A stretch of DNA of 64,000 nucleotides from an uncultured Prevotellaceae bacterium (GCA_900313615.1 OMRP01000002.1:186001-250000), one strand, 5' to 3'; shown: positions 32,843 to 43,009, counted from the first letter of the stretch. Notes: generated from the letters alone by a model not told the origin. Program-made: numbers and translations.

Positions 32843-33603
32843 TTGTATCAACCACAAGTATTCTGGCACAGTCCAAAGACTTCGTGGAGTTATCATCACA
32901 GACTAAAATATATCAAGGAGCTTCCACTGGAAGTAGCGTTGTTACAGGCGACACACAGCTTTTGTTCACTGCTATTTTCAATGACCACGTGCTACCTCCC
33001 CCCTTTACACAGCCTGTGTTGGAAAAGCAAAATGGATGGTTCAAGTTGCCGATGGGATGGGTACAGGAAAACGATGTGAAAAAGACAGGCAACGAGTCCA
33101 TCACACCCGAAATGTTGAGCAAGACCTATGTGGGAAATTTCGGTATACTTGAGAGTGGTGATACCATATTTTTCGCTGTACAAGTCATTGTTCCCGAAGA
33201 AAGCGATGATAACGCCATCGTCTACGTTCATCTTCCTGACACCAAAATCATCTGTGACGCCAAACGAAACGGACACATGATAGAGGCCACCAGAGGCATC
33301 ATGATCAAGTTTGCCGAATATGAAGCAGACCGGAAAGAACTGGTTTTTCAATTATACAGGGAGCGAGATGGGGCGAAACTATATAACCTACACTATGGGG
33401 AGCGATGGAACACACGCCGGCTTGAAAACATCATGGGTGACATAGAGACCATCAACACCTTCGACACGAGCAAGCTGACCAAAGACGACTGGAACGTTAT
33501 ACGAAACGCCATCGCAAAAGACGGCAATCCGTACCAATTCTATATCACAGCAAATATGCTCAATCATCTATCAGCAATAGACATCCCTTTTTAGACATAT
33601 TCC

Positions 33604-33672
33604 ATGAAGAAGCCCGTTATTTGCCTCTTGATTTTCTGCGTGTCTCTTCTCTGCATGGGACAGACGCCCTAA
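33604..33672 (+). pseudogene. Signal-peptide-only remnant
   Basis: ATG, then a complete signal peptide (MKKPVICLLIFCVSLLCMGQ) and a stop two codons later. It follows the interrupted SH3-like gene by 9 bp and looks like the start of a second exported protein whose body is lost; the convergent protease gene begins 46 bp on. Confidence 0.4.
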
Positions 33673-33717
33673 GGAGGAACATAGTTTCATCATGGACGGG
33701 TTGGATTAACAATCGAA

Positions 33718-35886
33718 TTATTGTACAATTACCTTTTTGCCATTCACAATGTAAATGCCACGGGTGGGAGTACTATAGACCTGTCGTCCATCAAGCATGA
33801 AGATGTTGTGGTTGGAGATGGCGGTGTCGTCAGGAAGTTGTTGTATGCCTGTCGACATACGTTCAAGCACCAACTCCATTCCGCGCTTGGCATCGACCTT
33901 TCCATAACCAAACCTTTCGGGCGAGGCCTCTGTGAACTCGTCAGTGCGACATGACTGGGCAATGATATCCTTGATTTCCGCCACGGTGAGTGAGGGGTCA
34001 GCCTGCAGCCACAGAGCGACAGTACCTGCCACGGCAGGTGCCGCCTGTGAGGTTCCCTCTTCGCCTGTGTAATGGAACCCGTTCCACATCATCTCTTCGC
34101 GGAATTGTGGCGTGGAAGAGGAAAGGTAGAACAAGTCATCGTTGTCATTAAAGTCATCGTCTTCGTCATTGAAGTCGTCATCATCGTCATCGAAGTCGCC
34201 ACCCATTTGGTTCATCAAATCAATATAATAATGGCTGATGGCCGACACGACATTGACACCGGGGGCGCTCAGTGTGGGGCATTGGACACCATTGATTCCC
34301 ACTCCAAAACTACTGAACGCAGCAATGTCGCCTAAAGTATTATTTTCGTCTTGTTGCGGTTCTTTCCACAATGTCCTTTTGATATCGTTGGCGCAATAAG
34401 CACCCACGCTGATGACATCAGGAGCGGTGGTCCAGTCGCTCATGGTCATGAACGACTCGCTGCTATCAGAATAGCCCTCCCTCTCCCTTGATTCCAAATG
34501 GTTCCCATAGAGGTAGAGCTCTGTTCCTTGTTGACTGCGTATGGTCACTTCGAAAAGATAGTTGAAAGAGGTGAATTCGCCTTGGTAATAACATGCCAAG
34601 TATGTGCCGTCTTCCCCTTTTTGCACACCGATACTCATCTCACCATCGAATCCTCCGGCGAGGACCTCATCGTCGTTGCTGTTGACATTGAGCAACGAAC
34701 CGCCATCAGCATCGAGCACTGGCGACTGCCAAACGGTGGTATAGACGTACTCGTCATCTTCATCGGTCTCTTGCTGAACGAGAGACACCTGCATTGAGAG
34801 AGGCACATCGGCGTAGGTATATCCTTCCAACAACGAGGTATTGCTGCCCATCATGCCACGCAACACGTCGTCGTCGCTTTCAAAAATTTTGTGCAACGTG
34901 AGGCGATGATCGCCCTCATTGCCACATGATAACACCACGGGCACACCTTGTTGACACAAGGCCTCAAAGGCCTCCGTTATCACGCCTTTGCCATTGTGCG
35001 AACCATTGTTGGTGCCCAGACTGGCACTTACCACCACCCTTTGCTGTTGTTGCTTGGCATAATGGCCTGCAAACGCCAATGAATGGAAGAGTCCGGGCGT
35101 GGAGACTAATTCAGAGAGCGACATCGGTTCATCTTCCCCTTTGTTGGGATAGGTGCAACACAACACGATATCGGCATCGGGAGCCACGCCACCAAAACCT
35201 TGTGGTGAGCGAGTGCCAGCAGCGATGGTCGCAGTGTGTGAACCATGGTACAAATAGGCGTTGTCGGTTGTGAGTTGGGCTATTTGCTCAGGTGAGTCAA
35301 AAAATGAACCCGGAAGAGTCATTCCATCAATTTCCACTCCCACTCCATCTTCGTCATAAGGCATGTATACGCCTTTGATACGGCAATTCCCTTGCTCATC
35401 GTAGAACGCAGGATGTTGGAAGTCGAAACCACTGTCGAGGACGATAATGGTAACACCCTGACCTGTATACGGCTGTTGACCAACAAATCCCTGTTCACCA
35501 TCAACGTCTGACGAATGGATATCATCTCTTGTCACATCGCTCATCATCTTGGGCAAAGAAGTGTGGGTGGCAATGCGAACCACTCCCGGCAGTTGCTCTA
35601 CTGCATGGATGGCACTCTGTGGCATGGTGGCCGACACCTGTTGACCAAGTCGTGAGTGAAGGGTGATACCTGCCGCCTTGAGTTGTTCGATGGTGGTCTC
35701 GGCCGTGGCGTCATCCAACTTGAGAACTACTTCAACCGTGTTTCCATTGGCACCAAAAGTTTTCACTTTGGAAGAGGGTTGGCGGGTGGTCAACATCCGC
35801 GCTTGCAATGTTTGTTTACCTGTTGACTGTGCCATCATGGTCACACTCATCACCAAACCAAGAATAAAGGGAATGATTCTTCTCAT
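33718..35886 (-). CDS. Secreted subtilisin-like (S8) serine protease
   Basis: 722 residues from ATG (a TTG two codons earlier is also open). Signal peptide MRRIIPFILGLVMSVTMMAQ, a propeptide-like inhibitor region (EVVLKLDDATAETTIEQLKA), then the catalytic triad: Asp in IIVLDSGFDFQHP (about 151), His in HGSHTATIAAG (about 214), Ser in EEGTSQAAPAVAG (about 635). A long insert of Asp-rich repeats (DDDDDFNDEDDDFNDNDD) lies before the serine region and may bind calcium. The end FMLDGRQVYSTPTRGIYIVN resembles the tail of the M6 protease, so both may use one export route. Own promoter TATTTTTG upstream. Confidence 0.9.
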   Translation of the reverse strand: MRRIIPFILGLVMSVTMMAQSTGKQTLQARMLTTRQPSSKVKTFGANGNTVEVVLKLDDATAETTIEQLKAAGITLHSRLGQQVSATMPQSAIHAVEQLPGVVRIATHTSLPKMMSDVTRDDIHSSDVDGEQGFVGQQPYTGQGVTIIVLDSGFDFQHPAFYDEQGNCRIKGVYMPYDEDGVGVEIDGMTLPGSFFDSPEQIAQLTTDNAYLYHGSHTATIAAGTRSPQGFGGVAPDADIVLCCTYPNKGEDEPMSLSELVSTPGLFHSLAFAGHYAKQQQQRVVVSASLGTNNGSHNGKGVITEAFEALCQQGVPVVLSCGNEGDHRLTLHKIFESDDDVLRGMMGSNTSLLEGYTYADVPLSMQVSLVQQETDEDDEYVYTTVWQSPVLDADGGSLLNVNSNDDEVLAGGFDGEMSIGVQKGEDGTYLACYYQGEFTSFNYLFEVTIRSQQGTELYLYGNHLESREREGYSDSSESFMTMSDWTTAPDVISVGAYCANDIKRTLWKEPQQDENNTLGDIAAFSSFGVGINGVQCPTLSAPGVNVVSAISHYYIDLMNQMGGDFDDDDDDFNDEDDDFNDNDDLFYLSSSTPQFREEMMWNGFHYTGEEGTSQAAPAVAGTVALWLQADPSLTVAEIKDIIAQSCRTDEFTEASPERFGYGKVDAKRGMELVLERMSTGIQQLPDDTAISNHNIFMLDGRQVYSTPTRGIYIVNGKKVIVQ

Positions 35887-35911
35887 AAACAAGGTTTATT
35901 ATCTTTCTCTG

Positions 35912-35919
35912 CAAAAATA
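35912..35919 (-). promoter_or_regulatory. -7 box (TATTTTTG) for the S8 protease
   Basis: Minus-strand TATTTTTGCAG, 25 bp before the ATG. The 35887-36183 gap holds only this and the divergent promoter at 36153. Confidence 0.6.
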
Positions 35920-36152
35920 CGGCTTTTTTGGAATAATTGATTTTATTTTCGAAAAAAAGTCAAATGCCCCCAAAAAAAAGGAAAAAGAAGGCATGTTATG
36001 ACTCCCTATTATAGAAAGACAAAATGGTAGAATGAAAGTACCAAAATGTCGGAAAAGAGAGAAGATTTGGCTTTTTTTTACTATTTTACATGAAAATGTA
36101 GATAAATGATAAAATATTGCACAAAAAGTTTTGAAATGTGCAAATAACATAT

Positions 36153-36160
36153 TACCTTTG
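36153..36160 (+). promoter_or_regulatory. -7 box (TACCTTTG) for the acyl-CoA synthetase pair
   Basis: TACCTTTGCAC, 23 bp before the first ATG at 36184. Confidence 0.6.
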
Positions 36161-36183
36161 CACAAAATTTGAAAATTTGTGCA

Positions 36184-37848
36184 ATGGGAAACATACCCAG
36201 CTTCAATGCCTACATAGAAAGAAGCATTAAAGATAACTGGAATCAAGATGCGCTTACAGACTATAAAGGCATAACTCTCCAATACAAGGATGTAGCTCGT
36301 AAGATTGCGAAGCTGCATATTATGTTTGAACAAGTAGGAATACGCAAAGGCGACAAGATAGCCATTTGCGGTAGAAACAGCGCCCACTGGGCTGTGGTGT
36401 TCCTCAGCACCATCACCTATGGGGCGGTGATAGTGCCTATCCTCCATGAATTCAATGCAGAACAGATTCACAATATTGTGAATCATAGCGACGCACGTTT
36501 CCTTTTCGTTGGCGACTATGTAATGAAAACCGTTGACGCCGAGGAAATGCCCATGTTGGAGGGATTGATTGCCCTACCCGATTTCTCCATCATGGTTAGC
36601 CGCAGCGAGCAGTTGACATACGCACGGCAGCACCTGAACGAGTTGTTCGGAAAGAAATATCCCGAGGCTTTCAGAATAGACAATGTGCATTACCACTGCG
36701 ACCAGCCCGATGAGTTGGCGATGATCAACTACACCAGCGGAACGACAGGATTTTCGAAAGGTGTGATGCTGCCCTACCGTGCTATTTGGAGCAATGTGGA
36801 CTATTGCATGGAGATTTTGGGACCGCACATGAAAAACGGTTGTAACACGCTGTCGATACTGCCCATGGCCCATATGTACGGACTGTCGATAGAGTTCCTG
36901 TACGACTTCTGCCAAGGATGCCACAACTATTTCCTGAACCGCATCCCCTCGCCTTCGCTCATCGCCGAGGCGATGGCACAAGTGAAGCCTGCCGTGGTAA
37001 TATGCGTGCCTCTGGTGTTGGAGAAAATTATCCGCAAGCGTGTGTTCCCCATCATACAGACCAACCGCATGCGCATCTTGCTGAACATGCCCTTCGTAAA
37101 TAAAAAGGTTAAGCAGAAGATTTGCGAACAGGTGTTGGAGGCACTGGGAGGAAAAGCTTATCAAGTGATTGTCGGTGGAGCGGCTTTGAACCAAGAGATA
37201 GAAATGTTCCTCAAGAACATCGATTTCCCTGTTACCGTAGGTTACGGCGCCACCGAATGTGCCCCGCTCATCTCCTTCAGCAACTATGATAGTTTCGTTC
37301 CCGGCAGTTGTGGCACGCCCGTGGCTCGCATGGAGGTGAAAATCCTGAGCAGCGACCCTGAGCGCATCCCCGGTGAGATAGTGACACGCGGTACAAACCT
37401 GATGTTAGGCTACTACAAGAACGAAGAAGCCACGCGTGAAGCCATCGATGAAGACGGCTGGTATCACACCGGCGACTTGGGTACAATGAGTGCCGACGGA
37501 CATGTGTTCATACGAGGACGCATCAAGAGCATGATTCTTGGGGCCAGCGGACAGAACATCTATCCCGAAGAGATAGAAGACAAGCTCAACTCACTGCCCA
37601 TGGTGAGCGAGAGCGTGGTAGTGAGCCGCAACGACAAATTGGTAGGACTGGTGTATCCCGATTTCGACGAAGCCACCGCTATGGGATTCACGCGTGTCGA
37701 CATTGAGAATATCATGGAGCAAAACAGAAAAGATTTGAACAACCTTATCCCCACATATTGCCATGTTTCATCTATCATTATCCATGACAAAGAGTTTGCA
37801 AAAACGCCAAAGCGGAGTATCAAACGCTATCTATACCAATCTATATAA
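36184..37848 (+). CDS. AMP-forming long-chain acyl-CoA synthetase, copy 1
   Basis: 554 residues. ATP-dependent activation of fatty acids to acyl-CoA. Start at MGNIPSFNAYIERS, which matches the second copy; the in-frame codons before it precede the likely transcript start or leader. Motifs: INYTSGTTGFSKGVM (P-loop), VGYGATECAPL, GWYHTGDLGTM, GRIKSMILGASGQNIYPEEI, and the C-terminal KTPKRSIKRYLY lysine. The next gene is a close paralogue, 13 bp on. Confidence 0.87.
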   Translation: MGNIPSFNAYIERSIKDNWNQDALTDYKGITLQYKDVARKIAKLHIMFEQVGIRKGDKIAICGRNSAHWAVVFLSTITYGAVIVPILHEFNAEQIHNIVNHSDARFLFVGDYVMKTVDAEEMPMLEGLIALPDFSIMVSRSEQLTYARQHLNELFGKKYPEAFRIDNVHYHCDQPDELAMINYTSGTTGFSKGVMLPYRAIWSNVDYCMEILGPHMKNGCNTLSILPMAHMYGLSIEFLYDFCQGCHNYFLNRIPSPSLIAEAMAQVKPAVVICVPLVLEKIIRKRVFPIIQTNRMRILLNMPFVNKKVKQKICEQVLEALGGKAYQVIVGGAALNQEIEMFLKNIDFPVTVGYGATECAPLISFSNYDSFVPGSCGTPVARMEVKILSSDPERIPGEIVTRGTNLMLGYYKNEEATREAIDEDGWYHTGDLGTMSADGHVFIRGRIKSMILGASGQNIYPEEIEDKLNSLPMVSESVVVSRNDKLVGLVYPDFDEATAMGFTRVDIENIMEQNRKDLNNLIPTYCHVSSIIIHDKEFAKTPKRSIKRYLYQSI

Positions 37849-37861
37849 CCGCACGCCGACG

Positions 37862-39532
37862 ATGGAAAACATTCCCAGTTTCAACGAGATCATGGAGAAG
37901 AGCATCATTGCCCATTGGGACCTTGACGCTCTGACCGACTATAAGGGCATCACGCTGCAGTATCATGACGTGGCCCGAAAAATAGAGAAGTTGCATATCC
38001 TGTTCGAGAACAGCGGAGTGCAGCGCGGTGACAAGATTGCCATTTGTGGGAGAAACTGCGCCCATTGGGCCGTGGCGTTCTGGGCCACACTGACCTACGG
38101 GGCGGTGTGCGTGCCAGTGCTTCATGAGTTCACGCCCGACCAGGTGCACAACATCGTGAACCACAGCGACGCCAAGATACTCTTTGTGGGTGATGTGGTG
38201 GCCAAGGGCATCGACCCGACGAAGATGCCGGGATTGGAAGGTATCATCTACAACCCCGACTACTCGGTACTCTTCTCACGCAGTGAAAAACTGACCTTCG
38301 CCCGTGAGCACCTGAATGAGATGTTCGGCAAGAAATACCCGAAATATTTCCGCAAGGAGCATGTAAACTACTACAAGGAGCAGTCGCCCGACGAACTGTG
38401 CATCATCAACTATACCAGCGGAACAACAGGTTTCTCGAAAGGAGTGATGATTCCCTACCGCGCCATGTGGAGCAACTACGACTTCGCATGCCAAGTGCTG
38501 GGCAAGGACATGAAAGAGGGCTACCACGTGCTGTCGATACTCCCCATGGCACATATGTATGGCATGGCCTTCGAATTCCTCTTCGAATTCCTCACAGGAT
38601 GTCATATCTTCTTCCTCACACGCGTGCCCTCACCAGCCATCATCGCACAGGCCTTCTCCGACATAAAGCCAGCGGTAATCATCGCCGTGCCGCTTATCAT
38701 TGAGAAAATCATCCGCAAGAAGGTGTTCCCGAAGATACAGAACAACCGTATGCGCCTATTACTGAGCATGCCAGTAGTGAGCAGGAAAGTAAGACAACTG
38801 ATTTGCCAGCAGGTGACAGAGGCCTTCGGCGGCAATTTCTACGAGGTGATTATCGGAGGTGCTGCATTCAACCAGGAGGTGGAAGCATTCATGCGCCGCA
38901 TCGAATTCCCCTATACCGTGGGTTACGGTGCTACTGAATGTGCGCCCATCATCTGCTATAGCGACTATTCTACTTTCCGGCAGGGTTCATGCGGTCGCGC
39001 CGTGGTACACATGGAGGTGAAGATTGACAGTGTGGATCCGGAGCATGTGCCTGGCGAGATTTTGGCACGTGGACTGAACGTGATGCTGGGCTATTATAAG
39101 AATGAGGTGGCTACGGCGGAGACCATCGACGAAAACGGATGGTACCACACGGGCGACTTGGGCACGATGGACGCCGAGGGTAACGTGTTCATCAAGGGAC
39201 GCAGCAAAAACATGTTGCTGGGTGCCAACGGACAGAATATCTATCCTGAAGAGATTGAAGACAAGCTCAACTCGATGACAATGGTGAACGAAAGCGTTGT
39301 CATTCAAGAGGGTGAGAAACTGGTGGGACTGGTTCACCCCGACTACGACGAGGCCAAGAACTTGGGTTTCACCACCGAAGACCTGAACAATATCATGGAA
39401 CAGAACCGCAAGGAACTGAACGAAATATTACCCGCCTACAGCAAACTGTCGTCGATACGTTTGCAGAAAGAGGAGTTTGAAAAGACACCTAAGAAGAGTA
39501 TCAAACGCTACCTGTATCAGGAAGCGCTGTGA
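37862..39532 (+). CDS. AMP-forming long-chain acyl-CoA synthetase, copy 2
   Basis: 556 residues from ATG at 37862; a longer frame reads back into copy 1. Same motifs as copy 1 (INYTSGTTGFSKGVM, VGYGATECAPI, GWYHTGDLGTMDAEG, GRSKNMLLGANGQNIYPEEI, KTPKKSIKRYLYQ). The two proteins are clearly a tandem duplication with substitutions spread throughout, so the split is old and they may differ in chain-length choice. Ends in a shared terminator with the convergent Crp-family gene. Confidence 0.87.
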   Translation: MENIPSFNEIMEKSIIAHWDLDALTDYKGITLQYHDVARKIEKLHILFENSGVQRGDKIAICGRNCAHWAVAFWATLTYGAVCVPVLHEFTPDQVHNIVNHSDAKILFVGDVVAKGIDPTKMPGLEGIIYNPDYSVLFSRSEKLTFAREHLNEMFGKKYPKYFRKEHVNYYKEQSPDELCIINYTSGTTGFSKGVMIPYRAMWSNYDFACQVLGKDMKEGYHVLSILPMAHMYGMAFEFLFEFLTGCHIFFLTRVPSPAIIAQAFSDIKPAVIIAVPLIIEKIIRKKVFPKIQNNRMRLLLSMPVVSRKVRQLICQQVTEAFGGNFYEVIIGGAAFNQEVEAFMRRIEFPYTVGYGATECAPIICYSDYSTFRQGSCGRAVVHMEVKIDSVDPEHVPGEILARGLNVMLGYYKNEVATAETIDENGWYHTGDLGTMDAEGNVFIKGRSKNMLLGANGQNIYPEEIEDKLNSMTMVNESVVIQEGEKLVGLVHPDYDEAKNLGFTTEDLNNIMEQNRKELNEILPAYSKLSSIRLQKEEFEKTPKKSIKRYLYQEAL

Positions 39533-39565
39533 GATAATTCACAATTCAGAATTCACAATTAATTA

Positions 39566-39612
39566 AAAATTTCGTTATAACGTTGTAAGACAACACGTTA
39601 TAACGAAATTTT
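39566..39612. terminator. Bidirectional terminator between acyl-CoA synthetase and crp-like gene
   Basis: AAAATTTCGTTATAACG and its exact complement form a 17-bp stem, with TTGT/ACAA able to extend it inward. Confidence 0.85.
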
Positions 39613-39641
39613 ATTTTGCGCCATCCCTTTTAGGATGGGTA

Positions 39642-40238
39642 TCAATCCAATAGTGTGGCAGCACGCACGCGGCTGAGAGTCTCTGGCGTCATCTGCAGGT
39701 AGTTGGCGATATATACCAAGGGAGCGCGTAGCACCACCTGTGGCATAAGTTTGCACATCTTACGATAGCGGTCTTGCGCCGTCTCGAACCTCACTAGGTC
39801 GGCATGCACCTGAGAAAGGATGAGCGACTCTTCCAAAATCTTACGGTAAAGGATTTGTATGTTCACGTTGTGCAGCGCCACCTCTTCAAGTTTCTGCTTC
39901 GGCAGCGCGTAGATGATGGTGGGTTCGAGAGCCTCCATCAACAGTTTCGTCGGTTCTTCGCGGAAGAGGCTCTCTATACACATGACAATGGAGTTGTCGA
40001 CGCCAATATGCTCCGTCATCTCCTTGTCAGCCTTATAGTAGAACTGGCGGACCAGTCCTTTGTCGATATGGTAAATGTTTCGGCAAATCTCCCCTTCTTT
40101 GAGGATCATTTCACCTTTTGCGAATTTCATGGGCACAAGGACACTCTCCAAGACGTCGAGTTCATCGTGCGTCATCGTACTGTACTTTCTGGCCAGTTCC
40201 CTGGCGATGTCTCTTGTCGTGTTAGCCAGCACTTTCAT
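39642..40238 (-). CDS. Crp/Fnr-family transcription regulator
   Basis: 198 residues. N-terminal cyclic-nucleotide-like beta barrel (MKFAKGEMILKEGEICRNIY, HIDKGLVRQFYYKADKEMTE) and a C-terminal winged helix with recognition helix VYIANYLQMTPETLSRVRA. No cysteines for an iron-sulphur cluster, so not an Fnr-type oxygen sensor. Stress or redox signals are typical in Bacteroidota; target genes cannot be read from here. Single gene. Confidence 0.85.
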   Translation of the reverse strand: MKVLANTTRDIARELARKYSTMTHDELDVLESVLVPMKFAKGEMILKEGEICRNIYHIDKGLVRQFYYKADKEMTEHIGVDNSIVMCIESLFREEPTKLLMEALEPTIIYALPKQKLEEVALHNVNIQILYRKILEESLILSQVHADLVRFETAQDRYRKMCKLMPQVVLRAPLVYIANYLQMTPETLSRVRAATLLD

Positions 40239-40304
40239 TGTATTTGGGGTTTTATATGGTTGAGTGTTTGGGGTTGAAGGCTGAGGGGTTAAGGTGGAGT
40301 CTAA

Positions 40305-42086
40305 TCAATCCAGTTTCAGTACGGCAAGGAAGGCCTTTTGCGGCACCTCCACATTGCCTATCTGTTTCATGCGTTTCTTGCCACGTTTCTGTTTCTCCAA
40401 TAGTTTACGTTTACGGCTCACATCGCCACCGTAGCATTTGGCCGTCACGTCCTTACGCACCTGCTTGACCGTTTCGCGGGCCACTATCTTGGCACCGATG
40501 GCTGCTTGTATGGCAATATCGAACTGTTGGCGCGGGATGAGTTCCTTGAGTTTCTCGCACATTCGCCGTCCAAAGGCCACGGCATTGTCTTGATGGGTAA
40601 GTGTTGACAAAGCGTCAACTGGCTCACCATTGAGCAAGATATCGAGCTTGGCCAGTCGCGAGGGGCGGAAGCCACTGACATGATAGTCAAACGAGGCATA
40701 GCCCTTGGATATGCTTTTCAGTTTGTCGTAGAAATCTATGACTATTTCACCGAGTGGCAGGTAGAAATGCAATTCCACCCTATTCCCACTGACATATTCC
40801 TGTTTGATCAGTTCGCCACGCTTGTCAAGGCACAGTTTCATGATTGGCCCGATGAAGTTGGCATTGGTGATGATGGACGCCTTGATATACGGCTCCTCGA
40901 TATGATCGATCATCGTCTGGTCGGGCAAACCTGATGGGTTGTGTACCTCTTTCTCCCCACCCTGTTTGTCGTAAACCATGTACGACACGTTGGGGACTGT
41001 GGTGATGACATCCATATCGAACTCTCTGTCAAGACGTTCCTGGATAATCTCCATGTGGAGCAGGCCGAGGAAACCGCAGCGGAAGCCGAAGCCCAAGGCC
41101 ACCGACGACTCTGGGGAGAAGGAGAGCGACGCATCATTAAGTTGCAATTTCTCCAACGAAGCCCTGAGATTCTCATAATCCGTAGGGTCGATGGGATAGA
41201 CACCCGCGAACACCATCGGTTTGACCTCTTGGAAACCCTCAATGGCCTTGTCGCACGGTCGGGCGATATGAGTGATGGTGTCGCCCACCTTCACCTCCTT
41301 GGCATCCTTGATGCCACTGATGATATAGCCCACCTCTCCCGTCGACAGTTCATTGCGTGGTATCATGTCCATCTTGAGCACACCCACCTCGTCGGCATCG
41401 TATTCCATGCCTGTATTGAAGAACTTCACCTTGTCACCCTTGCGGATGCTGCCGTTCTCAATCTTGAAATAGGCGATGATGCCACGGAAGGAGTTGAACA
41501 CAGAGTCGAAGATAAGAGCTTGGAGTGGTGCCTTGGGGTCGCCCTCGGGATGAGGGATACGTTCCACCACGGCACGGAGAATCTCCTCCACGCCCTCGCC
41601 CGTCTTTCCCGAAGCGCGGATAATATCGGAAGCGTCGCAACCGAGCAGGTCGACAATCTCGTCTTCCACCTCGTCGGGCATAGCCGAAGGCATGTCTATC
41701 TTGTTGATGACAGGGATGATTTCGAGGTTATGGTCGATGGCCATATAGAGGTTGGAGATGGTCTGTGCCTGCACACCCTGTGTGGCATCTACCACAAGCA
41801 GCGCCCCCTCGCATGCCGCTATGCTTCGCGACACCTCATAAGAGAAGTCAACGTGTCCCGGAGTGTCGATGAGGTTGAGGATGTATTTCTTTCCCTCCAA
41901 TTCATATTCCATCTGTATGGCGTGGCTCTTGATGGTGATGCCACGTTCCTTCTCCAGGTCCATGTCGTCGAGCATCTGTCCCTGGGTAATCTGTATGGTT
42001 TTGGTATGTTCAAGCAACCTGTCGGCCAGGGTCGATTTACCATGGTCGATATGTGCTATGATACAGAAATTTCTGATATGGTCCAT
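40305..42086 (-). CDS. lepA: Elongation factor 4 (LepA)
   Basis: 593 residues, normal length. GTPase that back-translocates ribosomes or aids their assembly under stress. Switch motifs: [14 protein letters not shown] (G1), [15 protein letters not shown] (G3), INKIDMPSA (G4). The LepA C-terminal domain ends with [20 protein letters not shown] and [20 protein letters not shown], the family signature. Preceded by a TATTTTTG box and 139 bp from the divergent lipoprotein gene. Confidence 0.96.
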   Translation of the reverse strand: MDHIRNFCIIAHIDHGKSTLADRLLEHTKTIQITQGQMLDDMDLEKERGITIKSHAIQMEYELEGKKYILNLIDTPGHVDFSYEVSRSIAACEGALLVVDATQGVQAQTISNLYMAIDHNLEIIPVINKIDMPSAMPDEVEDEIVDLLGCDASDIIRASGKTGEGVEEILRAVVERIPHPEGDPKAPLQALIFDSVFNSFRGIIAYFKIENGSIRKGDKVKFFNTGMEYDADEVGVLKMDMIPRNELSTGEVGYIISGIKDAKEVKVGDTITHIARPCDKAIEGFQEVKPMVFAGVYPIDPTDYENLRASLEKLQLNDASLSFSPESSVALGFGFRCGFLGLLHMEIIQERLDREFDMDVITTVPNVSYMVYDKQGGEKEVHNPSGLPDQTMIDHIEEPYIKASIITNANFIGPIMKLCLDKRGELIKQEYVSGNRVELHFYLPLGEIVIDFYDKLKSISKGYASFDYHVSGFRPSRLAKLDILLNGEPVDALSTLTHQDNAVAFGRRMCEKLKELIPRQQFDIAIQAAIGAKIVARETVKQVRKDVTAKCYGGDVSRKRKLLEKQKRGKKRMKQIGNVEVPQKAFLAVLKLD

Positions 42087-42136
42087 TATATGTAGTTGTT
42101 GGTGCGCCGGAAAGGGTCATTTTCGCACTTTCGTTG

Positions 42137-42144
42137 CAAAAATA
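42137..42144 (-). promoter_or_regulatory. -7 box (TATTTTTG) for lepA
   Basis: Minus-strand TATTTTTGCAACG, 50 bp before the ATG. Confidence 0.6.
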
Positions 42145-42198
42145 CGAATAATTTTCCAAAAAGCGCTTTCTCTTTAACGGAAATACGAAAAAAAATCG

Positions 42199-42206
42199 TA
42201 TGTTTG
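42199..42206 (+). promoter_or_regulatory. -7 box (TATGTTTG) for the lipoprotein gene
   Basis: TATGTTTGCATAC, 19 bp before the ATG at 42226. Confidence 0.55.
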
Positions 42207-42225
42207 CATACAAAAAGCATGCCAT

Positions 42226-42627
42226 ATGAAAAAGAACGTTTTTTGTCTATCTCTGATATTATCACTTACGTTGGCAGCCTGTCATGAGAACATTGACGAC
42301 CGTGCCGAGCGTGAAGCTCGTGAATTTACAGAGAAGAACTGTCCCACACCGGAACGAGACAACACTATTTTAGACAGCATGAGTTACGACCGTGCAACGC
42401 GTACACTGAACCACTATTACACACTGACGGGTACCGCCGACGACACGGCACAATTTGTGGGTTCCCATCCAGAAATGCACAAGGCATTGGCCGATGCCAT
42501 CAAGAACGAGACATCGAACAAGATGTACAAAGACGAAGGTTTCAATTTCGCTTATGAATATCGTTCGCAACGCAACAAACACTTGGTGCTTTATCGCGAC
42601 ACGGTGAGACCAAGAGACTATAAATAA
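42226..42627 (+). CDS. Lipoprotein of unknown function
   Basis: 133 residues. Lipoprotein signal with lipobox LTLAAC (cysteine at 19). Mature part acidic, with EREAREFTEKNCPTPERDNT and a C-terminal beta-strand pattern (FAYEYRSQRNKHLVLYRDTV). No family recognised; similar small lipoproteins with a DSMSYDRATRTLNHYYTLTG segment occur in Bacteroidales. Single gene, followed by the G/C-rich repeat at 42629-42665. Confidence 0.7.
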   Translation: MKKNVFCLSLILSLTLAACHENIDDRAEREAREFTEKNCPTPERDNTILDSMSYDRATRTLNHYYTLTGTADDTAQFVGSHPEMHKALADAIKNETSNKMYKDEGFNFAYEYRSQRNKHLVLYRDTVRPRDYK

Positions 42628-42628
42628 G

Positions 42629-42665
42629 ATACCCACCCCGACCCTCCCAAGGGAGGGAGAGGTGA
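42629..42665. repeat. G/C-rich dispersed repeat (ACCCACCCCGACCCTCCCAA)
   Basis: One unit with the palindromic CCTCCCAAGGGAGG core; same family as 46468 and 22117. Confidence 0.75.
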
Positions 42666-42712
42666 GGGGTGAGAGATTACCCCCAAAGCACTAAACCATA
42701 AGCACTAACCAT

Positions 42713-42746
42713 AAAAAAATGCTCTCCTGTGGGAGAGCATTTTTTA
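42713..42746. terminator. Bidirectional terminator
   Basis: GCTCTCC-TGTG-GGAGAGC flanked by A6 and T6, overlapping the stop of the convergent TSCPD gene. Confidence 0.85.
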
Positions 42747-43007
42747 TGACTGTTTGATGATTTGCTCGAGTGCCTGACTCAACTGGTCGGGACAGCTGGT
42801 GGGCTTATAACCGCAGCGGATGCCCTTCAGTTTGTCAATGACATCAGCGGCTTTCATGCCACGCACCAGCGTGGAGATGCCCTGCAAGTTGCCATTGCAA
42901 CCACCAGTGAAGAACACCTGTTGTATCACCCCCTGTTCATCGATGTCGATGTCGATGAACTGAGAACAAGTGCCTTCCGTTTTATAGGTGATGTGCTTAT
43001 TAGCCAT
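42744..43007 (-). CDS. TSCPD-domain protein (TIGR03905 family)
   Basis: 87 residues. Contains CSQFIDIDIDEQGVIQQVFF, TGGCNGNLQGISTLVRGM, and CGYKPTSCPDQLSQAL; the TSCPD box gives the family its name. Related domains occur at the end of vitamin B12-dependent ribonucleotide reductases, where they bind metal; the free-standing protein has no known role. Three base pairs after yebC, so co-transcribed. Confidence 0.85.
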   Translation of the reverse strand: MANKHITYKTEGTCSQFIDIDIDEQGVIQQVFFTGGCNGNLQGISTLVRGMKAADVIDKLKGIRCGYKPTSCPDQLSQALEQIIKQS

Positions 43008-43009
43008 GA

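Larger units (their letters stand above)
24962..33594 (+). pseudogene. Secreted SH3-like protein gene split by the transposon
   Basis: The 5' part (24962-24995) encodes MKKKIALIVLT and then runs into the element (stop at 24998). The 3' part (from 32843) continues in frame with FVSTTSILAQSKDF. Joined through the single TTTGACAT target site they restore a complete signal peptide with cleavage near LAQ-SKD and a protein of 261 residues. The mature part has an SH3-like start (KIYQGASTGSSVV, NGWFKLPMGWVQENDV) and no catalytic motif. The 3' frame keeps a TTG that could start translation, but the signal peptide would be incomplete, so the protein is probably not exported. The 8-bp duplication lies in codons 9 to 11 (24988-24995, 32835-32842). 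Confidence 0.88.

Noticed and set aside
40941-42095. 384-codon open frame opposite lepA
   Set aside because: Shadow of a highly conserved gene.
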